Positions 1-7,414 are shown, counted from the stretch's first letter. The stretch is DNA of 64,000 nucleotides from Candidatus Fukatsuia endosymbiont of Tuberolachnus salignus (GCF_964030845.1 NZ_OZ034983.1:2108001-2172000), one strand, 5' to 3'. Notes: generated by a model from the letters alone, not told the origin. Numbers and translations: made by a program.

Positions 1-1
1 A

Positions 2-97
2 AGTAATAACCCTTCTGATTATCCAGAAGTGATTGTCCCTAAAAAGGAGTTAACAATAATAGGAAAAGTATATTATGTTGCCGGCATAATTGATTAA
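2..97 (+). CDS. C-terminal end of a probable phage repressor (S24/LexA-like), partial
   Basis: An open frame enters from the left edge and stops with TAA at 95-97, giving about 31 residues. They include ELTIIGKVYYVAGIID, which resembles the last strand of S24-peptidase phage repressors. Position supports this reading: in lambda and P22 the repressor gene lies just upstream of the leftward early promoter, nut site and N gene, in the same orientation, and those elements follow here. Only the tail is visible, so the family call is tentative. Confidence 0.45.
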   Translation, partial: SNNPSDYPEVIVPKKELTIIGKVYYVAGIID

Positions 98-111
98 ACT
101 TTATTTTTTTC

Positions 112-139
112 AGCCCACTCGCTTGAGTGGGCTTCCTTT
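112..139 (+). terminator. Rho-independent terminator after the repressor fragment
   Basis: An 8-bp stem, GCCCACTC at 113-120 and GAGTGGGC at 125-132, closes a GCTT loop and is followed by a short T-rich run. It lies 15 bases after the stop codon of the partial gene on the left edge and would separate that gene from the early operon. Confidence 0.7.
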
Positions 140-452
140 CCGACCTTGTATTTTTCAAAAAACCTTCATTACACAAACGCAACAAATTCAAGTAATAAGA
201 TACAGCCAATCGAAAAATAGACGTATTTTTGAAAATAAATACGTGTTGCATTCTTATTGAATCGCACAAGCTATAAATATTTATCGAACACGCGATTAAC
301 TAAAATAATCGTTCGTACTATCATATATTTTATCAACACGGCAAGCACCCCCGCGAAGCAGGCAAGGAAAGCCCACGAAGTAGCCGTCCGAGGCGCATGA
401 AAATCGGAATGATTCGCGAAATAGAATGCCCGATATACCCCGCACAGGCGGA
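140..452 (+). promoter_or_regulatory. Early promoter/operator region and N leader
   Basis: No gene is seen here. A perfect dyad at 221-244 has arms ACGTATTT and AAATACGT around an 8-bp A/T centre, which is a plausible repressor operator. AT-rich sequence around 245-285 could hold the early promoter, but no well-spaced -35/-10 pair stands out. The stretch up to 452 would be the untranslated leader before the nut site. Function is inferred from position. Confidence 0.4.
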
Positions 453-494
453 TGCTCTTTAACAATTTAGAATTTGGTAGCACTGACAAAGTGC
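453..494 (+). promoter_or_regulatory. nut: nut site: boxA plus P22-type boxB
   Basis: boxA at 453-464 reads TGCTCTTTAACA, the consensus used by rRNA and phage antitermination. boxB at 480-494 reads GCACTGACAAAGTGC: a 5-bp stem with a GACAA pentaloop, which is the loop type of P22 boxB and close to the lambda GAAAA loop. A gene for an N-like arginine-rich protein follows at 569. On transcription this RNA should load NusA, NusB, NusE and N onto RNA polymerase. Confidence 0.85.
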
Positions 495-568
495 ACCCTT
501 GCGTTCACCCGTTGATTTCTGAATAGGTTGTGTCACCAGCTTATCCAGAAATCAATCGGAGGTAAGTT

Positions 569-892
569 ATGGCAACGATTATTTACAAGCCATCGAAACG
601 CAAAGCAATGTATGGCGGTAATGCCAAATACCGCAGACATCAACGCCGTAAAGCGGAAGCCCTCTCTCGTGAGGCGATCGAAAATAGCCTTGATCGGAGA
701 GGGGGCGATCACGCAAAAATAGTGCGTGCTCAACCTCGCTCGGATGTAGATCGGGCAATTGCTCTAGCGACGGCCTTCCCTTTACGTCAAAAGCCGCAGG
801 ACAGTATGTACAATCGGCTGATGCCAAGAGCCTGGTTATTTTCTGTGCAAGGAACAAGCCGAACAAAAAAGGCTATTACCGTTTCTGCTTAG
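569..892 (+). CDS. N: N-type transcription antitermination protein of a P22-like phage
   Basis: A 107-residue basic protein. Residues 17-31 (GNAKYRRHQRRKAEA) match the arginine-rich boxB-binding helix of P22 N (from memory, NAKTRRHERRR). The C-terminal part, with WLFSVQGTSRTKKAIT, also resembles the end of P22 N. Known N proteins bind boxB RNA through this helix and, with Nus factors, let RNA polymerase read through terminators of the early operon. A good ribosome-binding site (GGAGG at 559-563) precedes the ATG, and the matching nut site lies 75 bases upstream. It should control the downstream genes up to the recombination module. Confidence 0.85.
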   Translation: MATIIYKPSKRKAMYGGNAKYRRHQRRKAEALSREAIENSLDRRGGDHAKIVRAQPRSDVDRAIALATAFPLRQKPQDSMYNRLMPRAWLFSVQGTSRTKKAITVSA

Positions 893-947
893 CAGCGGTT
901 TTATTACAACACAGCCCCAGGCTGTCCTACCTATTGGAGTGACTATC

Positions 948-2348
948 ATGTTAAAACAAAGCTTTGCTCATCTACAAAAGGTGGGGCAGTCTTTGATGCT
1001 GCCCGTTTCTGTTCTGCCAGTCGCTGGGTTATTGCTCGGTTTAGGGTCTGCGGGGTTTGCTTGGCTCCCTGTCACCGTTTCACATCTGATGGCCGAGGCC
1101 GGCGGGACCGTATTTGCTCATCTGCCGCTGCTGTTTGCTCTGGGTGTCGCGCTCGGCTTGACTCAAAATGACGGCGTGTGCGCCCTGGCGGTGATTGTCG
1201 CGTACGCCATCATGGTAAAAATGTTGGCGATTGTGGCACCCTCTGTTGATACCGGTGTATTCGGTGGCATGGTGATGGGCGGGGTCGTCGCTGTGCTGTT
1301 TAATCGCTTCCATAACCTCCGTGTCCCCGCGTACCTGGGCTTTTTTGCCGGTAAACGTACGGTGCCGATTATTGCGGGTCTCGTGGCTATCCCTGTTGCC
1401 TTGCTATTGGCATTGATATGGTCGCCTGTCGGACAGGGTATCGAGGCCTTTTCACATTGGGCGACCGTGCAAAATCCTGAGCTGGCTTTTGGTGTGCACG
1501 GCATGGTGCAACGGACGCTGATCCCCTTGGGCTTGCACCATATCTGGAATGTGCCTTTTCATATGCAAATCGGGGAGTATACCAATGCCACAGGGCAGGT
1601 TTTTCACGGAGATATCCCCCGTTATATCGCCGGCGACCCTACCGCAGGGCAACTGGCGGGCGGCTTTTTGTTTAAGATGTACGGGTTGCCCGCCGCTGCA
1701 TTGGCTATCTGGCACACCGCCAAACCGGAGAACAGAGCGAAAATCGGCGCACTCATGGGGTCTGCCGCATTAACCTCCTTTTTAACCGGCATTACCGAAC
1801 CGATTGAATTTGCCTTTATGTTCGTTGCTCCGCTGTTGTATGTCATGCATATCCTGCTGTCAGGCTTGGCCTTTTCTCTGGCAATTGCGCTAGAAATGCG
1901 TCACGGTACCAGTTTTTCACACGGGCTGATTGATTTTATTGTGCTCAGTCCGCAGGCCAACCGTGTGTGGCTGTTTCCGGTCGTTGGCCTCGCGTATGCC
2001 ACGCTGTATTACGGGTTATTTCGCCTGCTGATTGTACGTTTTGACCTCAAAACCCCGGGGCGTGAAGCCGGTTTATTACCCTCCGTGCAGCAGGATACCC
2101 CTATCACCCCGTTGCTTATCCAGGCCTTTGGCGGCAAAGACAACATTACCGCTCTCAACGCTTGCATCACCCGATTACGGGTCAGTGTGAAAAACAGCAA
2201 ACAGGTGAATCAACAGGCACTCAAAACCTTGGGTGCACAGGCGGTGATTGTGCTCGGTTCCGGCGTGCAAGCCATTTTCGGTGCACAATCTGAGCAGCTT
2301 AAAACCGCGATGGCATTACAGCTCAACACCCCGCAAACACCGCATTAA
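948..2348 (+). CDS. ptsG: Glucose-specific PTS permease EIICB
   Basis: A 466-residue membrane permease that imports glucose and phosphorylates it. It aligns over nearly its full length with E. coli PtsG (477 residues): the IIC motifs GLHHIWNVPFHMQIGEYTNA and GITEPIEF are present. The IIB domain is complete, with the phosphocysteine in NACITRLR. About 12 residues are missing from the periplasmic/loop region before DTGVFGG. ATG 948 is chosen because TTGGAG precedes it; an in-frame GTG lies at 939. The gene looks GC-richer than its neighbours and sits between a phage N gene and phage recombination genes, an unusual place for ptsG. A hairpin follows at 2376-2402. Confidence 0.93.
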   Translation: MLKQSFAHLQKVGQSLMLPVSVLPVAGLLLGLGSAGFAWLPVTVSHLMAEAGGTVFAHLPLLFALGVALGLTQNDGVCALAVIVAYAIMVKMLAIVAPSVDTGVFGGMVMGGVVAVLFNRFHNLRVPAYLGFFAGKRTVPIIAGLVAIPVALLLALIWSPVGQGIEAFSHWATVQNPELAFGVHGMVQRTLIPLGLHHIWNVPFHMQIGEYTNATGQVFHGDIPRYIAGDPTAGQLAGGFLFKMYGLPAAALAIWHTAKPENRAKIGALMGSAALTSFLTGITEPIEFAFMFVAPLLYVMHILLSGLAFSLAIALEMRHGTSFSHGLIDFIVLSPQANRVWLFPVVGLAYATLYYGLFRLLIVRFDLKTPGREAGLLPSVQQDTPITPLLIQAFGGKDNITALNACITRLRVSVKNSKQVNQQALKTLGAQAVIVLGSGVQAIFGAQSEQLKTAMALQLNTPQTPH

Positions 2349-2375
2349 TTTTCTTTTTTCCCCCCTTTTCCTCCA

Positions 2376-2402
2376 GGCCACTGACCTTTTTTGTCGGTGG
2401 CC
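2376..2402 (+). terminator. Hairpin after ptsG
   Basis: GGCCAC...GTGGCC arms with added GAC/GTC pairing around a T6 loop form a strong hairpin 28 bases after the ptsG stop. There is no T-run after it, so it may be a weak or N-antiterminated terminator or an mRNA-stabilising stem. Confidence 0.4.
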
Positions 2403-2434
2403 TTGTCGTGGAAAAAAACCTTCAGGAGCACCGT

Positions 2435-2557
2435 ATGCACCCATGGATTATCACTGCATGGCCTCACAGCACGCCTGCGGAAAAACCCAAACGCAATCAA
2501 TTCATTGACCTTTTTATCTGGCTAAAAAAAACACTCAACCAACGAGGTGAACCATGA
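2435..2557 (+). CDS. Small phage early protein, 40 aa, unknown
   Basis: A 40-residue frame begins MHPWIITAWPHSTP and ends NQRGEP. It has a good ribosome-binding site (AGGAG at 2424-2428). Its stop overlaps the start of the next small gene as ATGA at 2554-2557. That coupled arrangement, repeated along this operon, is the main evidence that it is translated. No family is recognised; phage left operons often carry such host-modifying mini-proteins. Confidence 0.5.
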   Translation: MHPWIITAWPHSTPAEKPKRNQFIDLFIWLKKTLNQRGEP

Positions 2558-2685
2558 TTTTTACTATCCAAGATAACGCATTAATCATCATGATCAACGG
2601 TGTGAAGCGAGTTTTCCTTAACAGCGAGCGGGGCTATGCCCGCATGTCTCAAGCGTATTGTAAAAGCAGAGGGCGACTGGCATGA
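2554..2685 (+). CDS. Small phage early protein, 43 aa, unknown
   Basis: A 43-residue frame, MIFTIQDNALIIMINGVKRV and onwards, starts inside the stop of the preceding small gene. It ends CKSRGRLA, overlapping the next start as ATGA at 2682-2685. GAGGTG lies upstream of the ATG. The two ATGA overlaps suggest translational coupling. No known domain is recognised. Confidence 0.5.
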   Translation: MIFTIQDNALIIMINGVKRVFLNSERGYARMSQAYCKSRGRLA

Positions 2686-2987
2686 CACCCGAGACGCTTA
2701 TTGAAGCACGAAAAATAATGAACACGTTCAGTGATCAAGATTGGCACAACATTAATGAACAGGCGGAAGAGTGGGACAAATATTTCACCTTTGACCACAT
2801 CGCCCAGCTCTTTAAAAAATTGCCCCATTTTGATAGTGAGGCTTTGTCCCTCGCCTTGGCTGACACTGAACCCGATGACATCGATGAGGCATTTTTCAGC
2901 ATTTTTATCTCAAAAGCAAAGTGGATGTTAGCCAAAGAACGGCTCTACCACCGTGATGAATACAATGAGGTCTATTATGGAGAATAA
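2682..2987 (+). CDS. Acidic phage early protein, 101 aa, unknown
   Basis: A 101-residue, mostly helical and acidic protein (DIAQLFKKLPHFDSEALSL-type sequence) coupled to its neighbours: it starts in the stop of the gene before and runs 11 bases past the erf start. No family is recognised. Acidic proteins at this spot in P22-like operons can modulate host nucleases (for example the P22 Abc proteins), but no similarity to them is claimed. Confidence 0.6.
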   Translation: MTPETLIEARKIMNTFSDQDWHNINEQAEEWDKYFTFDHIAQLFKKLPHFDSEALSLALADTEPDDIDEAFFSIFISKAKWMLAKERLYHRDEYNEVYYGE

Positions 2988-3591
2988 AGCATTTTATCTT
3001 AAGCTAGCGACTATTCAACGTGAACTCAATGCACCGAAAAATCAATATAATACCTTTGGCAAATACCACTACCGCAGCTGTGAAGACATTTTGGAAGGCG
3101 TTAAACCGCTGCTGGGCGACCTGTTTTTATCAATAAGTGATGAAATCGTACAAATGGGCGATCGCTATTACGTCAAAGCGACTGCAACCTTGACGGACGG
3201 TGAAAATTCGTTTCAGGCCTCCGCAATTGCACGGGAAGAATTGAACAAAAAAGGCATGGATGCGGCACAGCTGACCGGGGCAACCAGCTCCTACGCGCGC
3301 AAGTACTGCCTGAACGGCCTGTTTGCGATTGATGATGCCAAAGATGCCGACACCGAAGCTTACAAGCAGCAAGAAAACAAGGGGACCCCACAAACGAAGC
3401 CCACCGCTGCACGCACCCCAGAACAATACCTCACCGATTTCACCCACTGGGCGCATCAATGCAAGGATAAAGTGGCCTTACAGGGGGCTTATAACCGACT
3501 AAGCCAGTTGCTTATCCAGCAGCCTGATTTAGCACAAAAAGCCAACGACATTTATCTCACCCACTCAGCAACCTTAGAAAAGGCAGCCTAA
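2977..3591 (+). CDS. erf: ERF-family single-strand annealing recombinase
   Basis: A 204-residue protein with the ERF superfamily signature: NTFGKYHYRSCEDILEGVKP near the N terminus, then TATLTDGENSFQASAIAREE and TGATSSYARKYCLNGLFAIDD. P22 Erf and its relatives anneal complementary single strands, for phage genome circularisation and recombination. ATG 2977 is preferred because GAGG lies at a suitable distance and the family core begins there; a longer in-frame start exists at 2953. It overlaps both neighbours slightly, and an SSB-like gene and a YqaJ exonuclease follow, completing a recombination module. Confidence 0.85.
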   Translation: MENKAFYLKLATIQRELNAPKNQYNTFGKYHYRSCEDILEGVKPLLGDLFLSISDEIVQMGDRYYVKATATLTDGENSFQASAIAREELNKKGMDAAQLTGATSSYARKYCLNGLFAIDDAKDADTEAYKQQENKGTPQTKPTAARTPEQYLTDFTHWAHQCKDKVALQGAYNRLSQLLIQQPDLAQKANDIYLTHSATLEKAA

Positions 3592-4037
3592 TGGCACATA
3601 CCATCACCCTCAAACTCCAACAGGCCGCCAGAGAATTTGCGGCCACTGACGCCATCGGCTTCGCCCTACGGGGTGGCGTTAAATACTACGATCGCAAATT
3701 AAAAACCCATGCTTTCACTAACTACCAGGCGGTACTGTTCGCCAAAGCCGGCAATCAAGCAGATTTTTACCGCGAAACACTCAACCCAGGCGCCATCGTT
3801 GAGCTCTTCGGTGAAAGCATCAAAATCGACACCTACGAAGGAAAAAACGGGCAAGCGATCGTCCTGGAACTGAACAATGCCCGATTAGGTTTTATCGAAG
3901 CGGGTGGAACACAACCACAAGGACAGCAGCGGCAACAAAATCAGCAGTTGTGGGGACAGGCGTCTATGAAGGCGGTGTCACAGCAGCAATGTAACCCCAC
4001 GCCACCGATTGCGTTTGATGAACCCATTCCCTTTTAA
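3591..4037 (+). CDS. Phage SSB-like single-strand DNA-binding protein
   Basis: A 148-residue protein whose ATG overlaps the erf stop (TAATGG). The N-terminal ~105 residues look like a small beta-rich domain, followed by a Gln-rich linker (QPQGQQRQQNQQLWGQ). The tail ends FDEPIPF, an acidic-hydrophobic tip like the DDDIPF tip of bacterial SSB. In SSB this tip recruits partner proteins. Position between an annealase and an exonuclease supports a role in phage recombination. The core fold could not be checked here. Confidence 0.6.
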   Translation: MAHTITLKLQQAAREFAATDAIGFALRGGVKYYDRKLKTHAFTNYQAVLFAKAGNQADFYRETLNPGAIVELFGESIKIDTYEGKNGQAIVLELNNARLGFIEAGGTQPQGQQRQQNQQLWGQASMKAVSQQQCNPTPPIAFDEPIPF

Positions 4038-4081
4038 ATCAAACTCAGTCTTTACGGATAACACAGCTATCGAGGTAAAAA

Positions 4082-4702
4082 ATGGAACAACGAACAGACG
4101 AGTGGTTTGCTGCCCGCTGTGGCAAGGTCACAGCCAGCAAATTGGCAGAGGTGATGGCAAAAGTCAAAACAGGCGACGCCGCAACGCGAAAAAAATACAG
4201 GGCCGAGCTGATTTGCCAGCGTCTGACGGGGAAACGGGAAGACACCTTTGTCACACCTGAAATGAAGCACGGGACGGCACTGGAACCCGTCGCCCGTGAG
4301 GCTTACATCTTGCGTGAATTTGCAGTAGAAGTCACGGAGGTCGGTCTCGTCGACCACCCCACTATTGAGGGGTTTGCCGCCAGTCCCGACGGACTGGTTA
4401 ATGAGGATGGCCTCATCGAAATCAAATGCCCAAAAACCTGGACACATCTGAAAACGATAAGAACAGGTGAACCAGAAAAAAAATACCGCCTGCAAATGCA
4501 TGCACAAATGCTGTGTACGGGGCGTCGATGGTGTGACTTTGTCAGCTATGATAATCGACTGCCTGACACATTAGCCTACTTCAAAAAGCGCATTCACTTT
4601 GATGAGGCACTGGGCAAGGAAATTGAAACAGAAGTGCGCAAATTTCTGCAAGAACTTGAAGATGAAATCGAACAGATTAAAACGTATGGAAAAGTGGCAT
4701 GA
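4082..4702 (+). CDS. YqaJ-family phage exonuclease
   Basis: A 206-residue PD-(D/E)XK nuclease. It opens MEQRTDEWFAARCGKVTAS, the YqaJ/lambda-exonuclease hallmark, and carries GTALEPVAREAY, then SPDGLV and LIEIKCPK (the D...ExK catalytic motif), then a QMHAQM segment. Such enzymes chew 5' ends to make the single strands that Erf anneals. It ends in ATGA overlap with a tiny reading frame. Confidence 0.88.
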   Translation: MEQRTDEWFAARCGKVTASKLAEVMAKVKTGDAATRKKYRAELICQRLTGKREDTFVTPEMKHGTALEPVAREAYILREFAVEVTEVGLVDHPTIEGFAASPDGLVNEDGLIEIKCPKTWTHLKTIRTGEPEKKYRLQMHAQMLCTGRRWCDFVSYDNRLPDTLAYFKKRIHFDEALGKEIETEVRKFLQELEDEIEQIKTYGKVA

Positions 4703-4788
4703 AGATAACGCCGCTGAAAAAAAGTGATCGTCTACCGGATGAAATACGCGTAGAGTTGCCTGTCGATAATATCGACGCCACATTGTAG
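4699..4788 (+). CDS. Possible 29-aa peptide at the end of the recombination operon
   Basis: The ATG is inside the stop of the YqaJ gene (ATGA at 4699-4702) and the frame reads MKITPLKKSDRLPDEIRVEL and nine more residues before TAG. The coupling resembles that of the other mini-genes of this operon. There is no other support. Confidence 0.3.
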   Translation: MKITPLKKSDRLPDEIRVELPVDNIDATL

Positions 4789-4812
4789 AGAGAACCCCAG
4801 GGAGAGCATGCC

Positions 4813-5796
4813 GTGCCTGACATATCGAAACCTCATGATAAACTATTTAAAGGCACCCTACAGCATCGACAGATTACGTTGGATTGGTTGAAGGCACATC
4901 TTCCAAAGAGGATCCTGAAATTAATTGATATCTCCACGTTAAAGATGGTACCCAACGAGTTATCCCCTAAATGGCCTGATACGCTGTATAGCGATGTGGT
5001 TTTCAGTTGTAAGATTAAAGGCCAACTGAGCTACATCTATATTTTGGCGGAACATCAAAGCAGTGATGATGAAATGATGGCATTTCGTATCCTCTGTTAC
5101 GTTGTCGAGTTGATGAACTACCACTTAAAGCAGGGTCATAAAAAATTGCCGATTGTGTTGCCTTTAGTGCTCTATCACGGAGGAAAATCGCCTTATCCCC
5201 ACTCACGAGCAATCTGGGAATGTTTTGAGGAGCCAAAATTAGCAAAAAAATTGGCACTGAAACCCTTTCAACTGATTGATTTAACGGTCATGTCAGATGA
5301 AGAAATAAATACACATGGTTTAGCGTCAGTGATGGAAATCTTATTCAAACACTACCGCGAAAAGCAATCTCCCCTCACCTGGTTAGAGGCGTTGTTATCT
5401 GAAGAGAAAATGACTACAATTTACACACAAGTGAGCCGTGACTATTTCAAAGACGTACTGAGGTACTTTATTGAAATATGTGGTAGAGCCAGTGATTTGG
5501 CAGAGTCAGATGATCTGGACAAGTCATTAGCACTGTGGCTTAATTCCGTTCCACAAGCAAAGGAAGACATTATGACATTTGCACAACAACTCGAAAAACG
5601 GGGCGAAAAACGGGGCATAGAACAGGGCATGCAACAGGGCATGCAACAGGGCATGCAACAGGGCATGCAACAGGGTGAAAGACAAGCTTCTCTAAAAATG
5701 GCTAAACAGCTTCTTGCCAGTAATGTGAGCCGTGACATCATTAAAAAGATAACGGGCTTTTCTGAAGAAGAGCTGGATAGCATGATGTTGCATTAA
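4813..5796 (+). CDS. Rpn family PD-(D/E)XK nuclease (recombination-promoting, transposase_31)
   Basis: A 327-residue protein with the Rpn/YhgA layout. The N terminus has PHDKLFKGTL. The nuclease core has YSDVVFSCKIKG and YILAEHQSSDD, holding the D...ExQ catalytic residues, then the IVLPLVLYHGG segment. The C-terminal tail has repeated (M)QQG units and ends in a helical SRDIIKKITGFSEEELD segment. Related E. coli Rpn proteins cut DNA and raise RecA-independent recombination. The likely start is GTG 4813. Five 12-bp units encode the QG repeats near 5620-5675. No part of the core looks damaged. Confidence 0.85.
   Translation: MPDISKPHDKLFKGTLQHRQITLDWLKAHLPKRILKLIDISTLKMVPNELSPKWPDTLYSDVVFSCKIKGQLSYIYILAEHQSSDDEMMAFRILCYVVELMNYHLKQGHKKLPIVLPLVLYHGGKSPYPHSRAIWECFEEPKLAKKLALKPFQLIDLTVMSDEEINTHGLASVMEILFKHYREKQSPLTWLEALLSEEKMTTIYTQVSRDYFKDVLRYFIEICGRASDLAESDDLDKSLALWLNSVPQAKEDIMTFAQQLEKRGEKRGIEQGMQQGMQQGMQQGMQQGERQASLKMAKQLLASNVSRDIIKKITGFSEEELDSMMLH
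5625..5674 (+). repeat. 12-bp coding minisatellite in the Rpn gene
   Basis: The unit GGCATGCAACAG is repeated four times in tandem after a diverged unit, encoding (G)MQQ repeats. The unit length is a multiple of three, so slippage would change protein length without breaking the frame. Confidence 0.85.
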
Positions 5797-5842
5797 GCTG
5801 ACAGCACCCCTCTAGGCTTAGCAAGTTGAGTCACCTGCTTCA

Positions 5843-5874
5843 TAAACCGCAGACCCCGGTTATGCGGTTTTCTT
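5843..5874 (+). terminator. Terminator downstream of the Rpn gene
   Basis: AAACCGCA and TGCGGTTT arms around GACCCCGGTTA are followed by TCTT. This is the first clear terminator after the recombination operon. The sequence from 5797 to 6043 holds no gene. Confidence 0.6.
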
Positions 5875-6043
5875 ACACCCATACTTTACTACGGTTAGCT
5901 AGCTGTCGCCAAACAACGTTAGAAAAGATCGTGTGCAACAAGCACTAGTGTAGACCTATTGAAACCTTCCCTTCTACAAATTTCTGCCTGTTAGCCAATG
6001 AATACTTTTTCAACTCATGTCGTTTTAATACGGAGAATTTGCT

Positions 6044-6835
6044 ATGCCCACAGATAGCCAAACGCAACTCATGATCTTTAAAACCGCAGATTCAAATATT
6101 GAACTTAAGGGCATGTTGTATAATGATAAACCTGTATTTTTTGCGGTGGAACTCGCAAAAGTACTAGGGTACACAGACCCGCATCAAGCATTAAAAAATC
6201 ATTGTAAATCATTGATTAAAATTAATTCCGTTGAATTAACGGAATTAGGATTGGGGTCACGACCAAAGGGGATTATTTTTGCCACCGAAGCCGATGCCTA
6301 CCGTCTGATACTGAAAAGCAACCTTCCCTCCGCTGAGCGTATTCAGGACTGGTTATGTGAAGAAGTCTTGCCCGCACTGCGCCAGCAAGGTAGTTATCAT
6401 ATAAAAAGGACCCACCGTGACGAAGGCAGTGGATTACCGGAATTTCGAAAGGCAAGAGCGATGCAGATAGCGATGGAGGTGGCAGAAAAAACATTTGCAT
6501 GGGCCACAGATCTCTCCTCTCTATCACGACAAGTTGTTATTGCCGGGCTGATTAATCCGTTGGCCGGTTGTGAGGTTGTCCCCCTTCCTTTACTTATCGA
6601 AAAGCTTTATACAGCAGGTGAAATCGGTAAACTGTTTGATATGTCGGCAAACAAAATTGGGCGTATCGCCAACGACAATGACATGAAAACCGAGCAATAC
6701 GGTGAATTTTATCTGGATAAATCTCGTCACAGTGATAAGCAAGTGCAAGCGTTTCGCTATAACAACCACGCACTCAACAAATTCAGACAAATTCTTATCG
6801 CCGAACAGGAGACGAAAGAAAATGCACGGGTTTAA
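6044..6835 (+). CDS. Phage antirepressor-like protein with BRO-N domain
   Basis: A 263-residue protein. Residues about 10-115 form a BRO-N domain (FFAVELAKVLGYTDPHQALKN, then ATEADAYRLILKSNLPSAER and WLCEEVLPALRQ). The C-terminal half (YTAGEIGKLFDMSANKIGRI) looks like a helix-turn-helix-type KilAC-like region. BRO/antirepressor proteins bind DNA or repressors and shift phage between lysis and lysogeny. ACGGAG lies upstream of the ATG. It is the first of four such genes up to 9442. Confidence 0.8.
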   Translation: MPTDSQTQLMIFKTADSNIELKGMLYNDKPVFFAVELAKVLGYTDPHQALKNHCKSLIKINSVELTELGLGSRPKGIIFATEADAYRLILKSNLPSAERIQDWLCEEVLPALRQQGSYHIKRTHRDEGSGLPEFRKARAMQIAMEVAEKTFAWATDLSSLSRQVVIAGLINPLAGCEVVPLPLLIEKLYTAGEIGKLFDMSANKIGRIANDNDMKTEQYGEFYLDKSRHSDKQVQAFRYNNHALNKFRQILIAEQETKENARV

Positions 6836-6844
6836 CAGGTCAAT

Positions 6845-6869
6845 GAAAGGAACAACTGTGGGCTATATT
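6845..6869 (+). repeat. 25-bp direct repeat, left copy
   Basis: Begins GAAAGGAACAACTG and ends GGGCTATATT. An identical 25-bp copy lies at 7415-7439. The two copies bracket the hicB-hicA pair. Confidence 0.85.
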
Positions 6870-6917
6870 TTACATGTATCTGTAGAATGAGATGCGGGAT
6901 TTTAATCCTAGCCGATA

Positions 6918-7115
6918 TTATATTTTGGTGTTTATTCCTGCCTGACGGAGAATTGCATTTGCTGTATTTTTAGAAAAAATAGTAACAGGAACACTGAAAT
7001 TTTTATTGTTTAACGGACTTTTCCAGATCTCGTGACTGCCTTTTCCTTGTCGGATAAAACGACAATGGTGATCAAGCAAAACATCCCGCAACTGTGAATA
7101 AATACCTTGTCCCAT
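6918..7115 (-). CDS. hicA: HicA-type mRNA interferase toxin
   Basis: A 65-residue protein with the HicA/YcfA fold signature: YSQLRDVLLDHHCRFIRQGK, then GSHEIW with the catalytic histidine (the usual GSHxxW), then FSVPV and the C-terminal ANAILRQAGI. HicA toxins cleave mRNA and are held inactive by HicB. The gene lies 3 bases after its partner on the minus strand, opposite in direction to the phage genes, as expected for an inserted cassette. Confidence 0.85.
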   Translation of the reverse strand: MGQGIYSQLRDVLLDHHCRFIRQGKGSHEIWKSPLNNKNFSVPVTIFSKNTANAILRQAGINTKI

Positions 7116-7118
7116 GAG

Positions 7119-7361
7119 CTACAATGCGACCCGAAAAATTGACTCTTGTTCTTGCAGAAAAGTGATCCTGATTTGATCGGATATGTCTCCAAATCCATTT
7201 TCAACGTAAAGTTCAGGCGCAATTTTCCATATTCTTGAGGTTAATTCTTCGTAACTGTTAGCTTCGGTTACAAGGCCGAGGTCATCACAAACGCCGATCC
7301 ATATACGGTCTTCATGAGTCACTGTAACATTAAACTTAGATTTAAATGCGACTTGTGCCAT
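7119..7361 (-). CDS. hicB: HicB/DUF1902-like antitoxin
   Basis: An 80-residue protein (FNVTVTHEDRIWIGVCDDLG, LVTEANSYEELTSRI) of the DUF1902 type, which has the partial RNase-H-like fold of HicB antitoxins. AGGAGG lies just before the ATG. It precedes hicA with a 3-base gap, the antitoxin-first order that keeps antitoxin in excess. It lacks a long C-terminal DNA-binding extension, so autoregulation may work differently from classical HicB. Confidence 0.8.
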   Translation of the reverse strand: MAQVAFKSKFNVTVTHEDRIWIGVCDDLGLVTEANSYEELTSRIWKIAPELYVENGFGDISDQIRITFLQEQESIFRVAL

Positions 7362-7414
7362 AGAAAATTCCTCCTTTAGCTATGCTGCAAGTCTAACTTA
7401 ATTATCGTATTGAC

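Noticed and set aside
5617..5680. Possible CRISPR-like array
   Set aside because: The units are 12 bp, contiguous without spacers and encode protein repeats in frame. No cas genes are present anywhere in the window.
5442..5783. A 113-codon cysteine-rich frame on the minus strand opposite the Rpn gene
   Set aside because: It is the antisense shadow of the 12-bp repeat tract (repeated PCCM residues) with no ribosome-binding site. The Rpn frame has family motifs.
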